Source of the DNA: Deltaproteobacteria bacterium
GTDB taxonomy: Bacteria > Myxococcota > B64-G9
Assembly: GCA_003647095.1 (NCBI GenBank)
Contig: QMME01000280.1
Location: 1-5,828, forward strand
Direction: 5' to 3'
DNA length: 5,828 nucleotides
Translations under genes and position numbers: made by a program
The notes under the pieces: model-generated
What the model saw: only the letters and a program-made list of their open reading frames with translations
Told to the model about the DNA's origin: nothing
Databases searched by the model: none
In this document: positions 5,146 through 5,828 of the stretch, one piece after another
Layout of the letters: every line of letters begins with the position of its first letter
How positions within the stretch are numbered: position 1 is the first letter of the stretch

Positions 5146-5828
5146 TCAACGCGCCCGCTGGCGCAACTTGTTCTTGAGCACGCGCTTCTGGGCCGGGCTC
5201 AGGCCGTGGCGCAGAAGCTGCCAGGTACGCATCATCCTGGCCTCGCGGCGTACCAACTGCCGCAGGCCGGCTACCGCCCGGCGTCGCAGCCGGCGCACCT
5301 GCCGCCGGGTCTCCTGGCCGGCGGCATGCAGTTCGGCCAGCTTTTGCCGGGTACCGTCATCGACACCGGCAAGTTGCTGCAGCCGGCCCAGCAACTCCAG
5401 CCGTGACTCCAGCCACACCGCTTGTCGCCGCAGCCGGCGCCTCAACCGGCGCAATTTGACAACCAGCCTGGCCATGTTACCGGAGATCCTCTCCACCAGC
5501 TCCGCCCGCCCCGCCCGGCGCGCCCGAGCCGCCTGCAGGCCGAGCCGGACCAGCTGCTGCTGCTGGTGCTCGATCTGCTCGACCGCTTGACGCATCCGCT
5601 CCAGGTGCCGGTGCAGCCGTTCGCGCCAGCGCTGCGCCCGTTGCAGTGCCCGGCCGGCCAGGTGCCGGGACCTTTCCTGGAGCCAGGCTGTGGCCTCCAG
5701 CGGGCCCGGGGCCGGCACCACCCGGCCGTCGTCGTCCTCGACGGTGGCGGCCCGGCCCGCCTCCAGCAGCAGGCTGTCGGTACCTTCCACCTCTACCCGA
5801 CCCCGGGTGACGGAGGTCAGGAAGGCAC
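5146..5828 (-). CDS. FecR-domain protein with long Arg-rich helical C-terminus (5' end outside window)
   Basis: The frame is open to the right edge, so the N-terminus is missing; 226 residues are visible. The GTG at 5790 is not taken as the start, because the upstream in-frame residues (AFLTSVTRGRVEV) continue the domain. Visible residues 1 to about 44 look like the end of a FecR-type beta domain (SVTRGRVEVEG, LLLEAGRAATVED, DGRVVPAPG). FecR domains occur in periplasmic sensor and anti-sigma proteins but also in stand-alone exported proteins of unknown role. From about residue 45 onward the protein is helical and coiled-coil-like, rich in Arg, Gln and Leu (for example VKLRRLRRRLRRQ). It ends in LSPAQKRVLKNKLRQRAR, which resembles one repeat of the downstream DUF3106 protein. 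Its stop is 15 bases before that gene's ATG, so the two form an operon. An anti-sigma role cannot be decided without the missing end. Confidence 0.82.
   Translation of the reverse strand, partial: AFLTSVTRGRVEVEGTDSLLLEAGRAATVEDDDGRVVPAPGPLEATAWLQERSRHLAGRALQRAQRWRERLHRHLERMRQAVEQIEHQQQQLVRLGLQAARARRAGRAELVERISGNMARLVVKLRRLRRRLRRQAVWLESRLELLGRLQQLAGVDDGTRQKLAELHAAGQETRRQVRRLRRRAVAGLRQLVRREARMMRTWQLLRHGLSPAQKRVLKNKLRQRAR
5149..5202 (-). other. DUF3106-like repeat at the C-terminus of the FecR-like protein
   Basis: The last 18 residues (LSPAQKRVLKNKLRQRAR) align with the LSPEQKQALRQRLQ core of the first repeat in the neighbouring gene. They share Leu-Ser-Pro, Gln-Lys and the spacing of Leu and basic residues. 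This may be common ancestry, a shared binding surface, or convergence in two basic helical proteins. Confidence 0.5.

Overview
The window is high-GC (mostly about 65-75% GC) Gram-negative DNA. It carries a lipoprotein, secreted Sec-type and FecR-like envelope proteins and a cyclic-di-GMP-I (GEMM) riboswitch. Together these fit a proteobacterium in the broad sense, most easily a deltaproteobacterial lineage (Desulfuromonadales/Geobacter-like or Myxococcota-like). The organism cannot be fixed from this sequence alone.

Layout: (1) Positions 2858 down to 1 (minus strand, running off the left edge) are one uninterrupted reading frame of at least 952 codons. It encodes a large modular surface lipoprotein: lipoprotein signal, Ig-like module, ZU5-like module, jelly-roll-like module, a calcium-binding thrombospondin type 3 repeat block, and two fibronectin-III-like modules. 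(2) Positions 2859-3210 are a divergent regulatory region. On the minus strand it holds a near-consensus sigma-70 promoter (3075-3104) whose spacer contains a run of nine T. A GEMM-I riboswitch (about 2949-3034) and a possible translational expression platform follow before the lipoprotein start. On the plus strand it holds a weaker promoter and a strong ribosome binding site. (3) Positions 3211-4575 (plus) encode a complete type I glutamine synthetase-family ligase of the GlnA4/PuuA-like kind. (4) Positions 4606-5130 (minus) encode a small exported, very basic DUF3106-type protein made of seven exactly in-phase 18-residue repeats. (5) Positions 5146-5828 (minus, running off the right edge) encode the C-terminal part of a FecR-domain protein with an arginine-rich helical tail.

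How the parts relate: the riboswitch makes production of the calcium-binding surface lipoprotein a likely cyclic-di-GMP output (adhesion, matrix or biofilm). The homopolymer inside its promoter spacer raises the possibility of an added on/off or rheostat layer by slippage. The FecR-like gene and the DUF3106 gene are an operon (15 bases apart) and share an LSP-[AE]-QK helix motif, so they probably act together in the periplasm. The glutamine synthetase-like gene is convergent with that operon and divergent from the lipoprotein; nothing in the sequence links it functionally to either.

The most interesting element is the unit formed by homopolymer-spacer promoter, c-di-GMP riboswitch and modular TSP3 lipoprotein.
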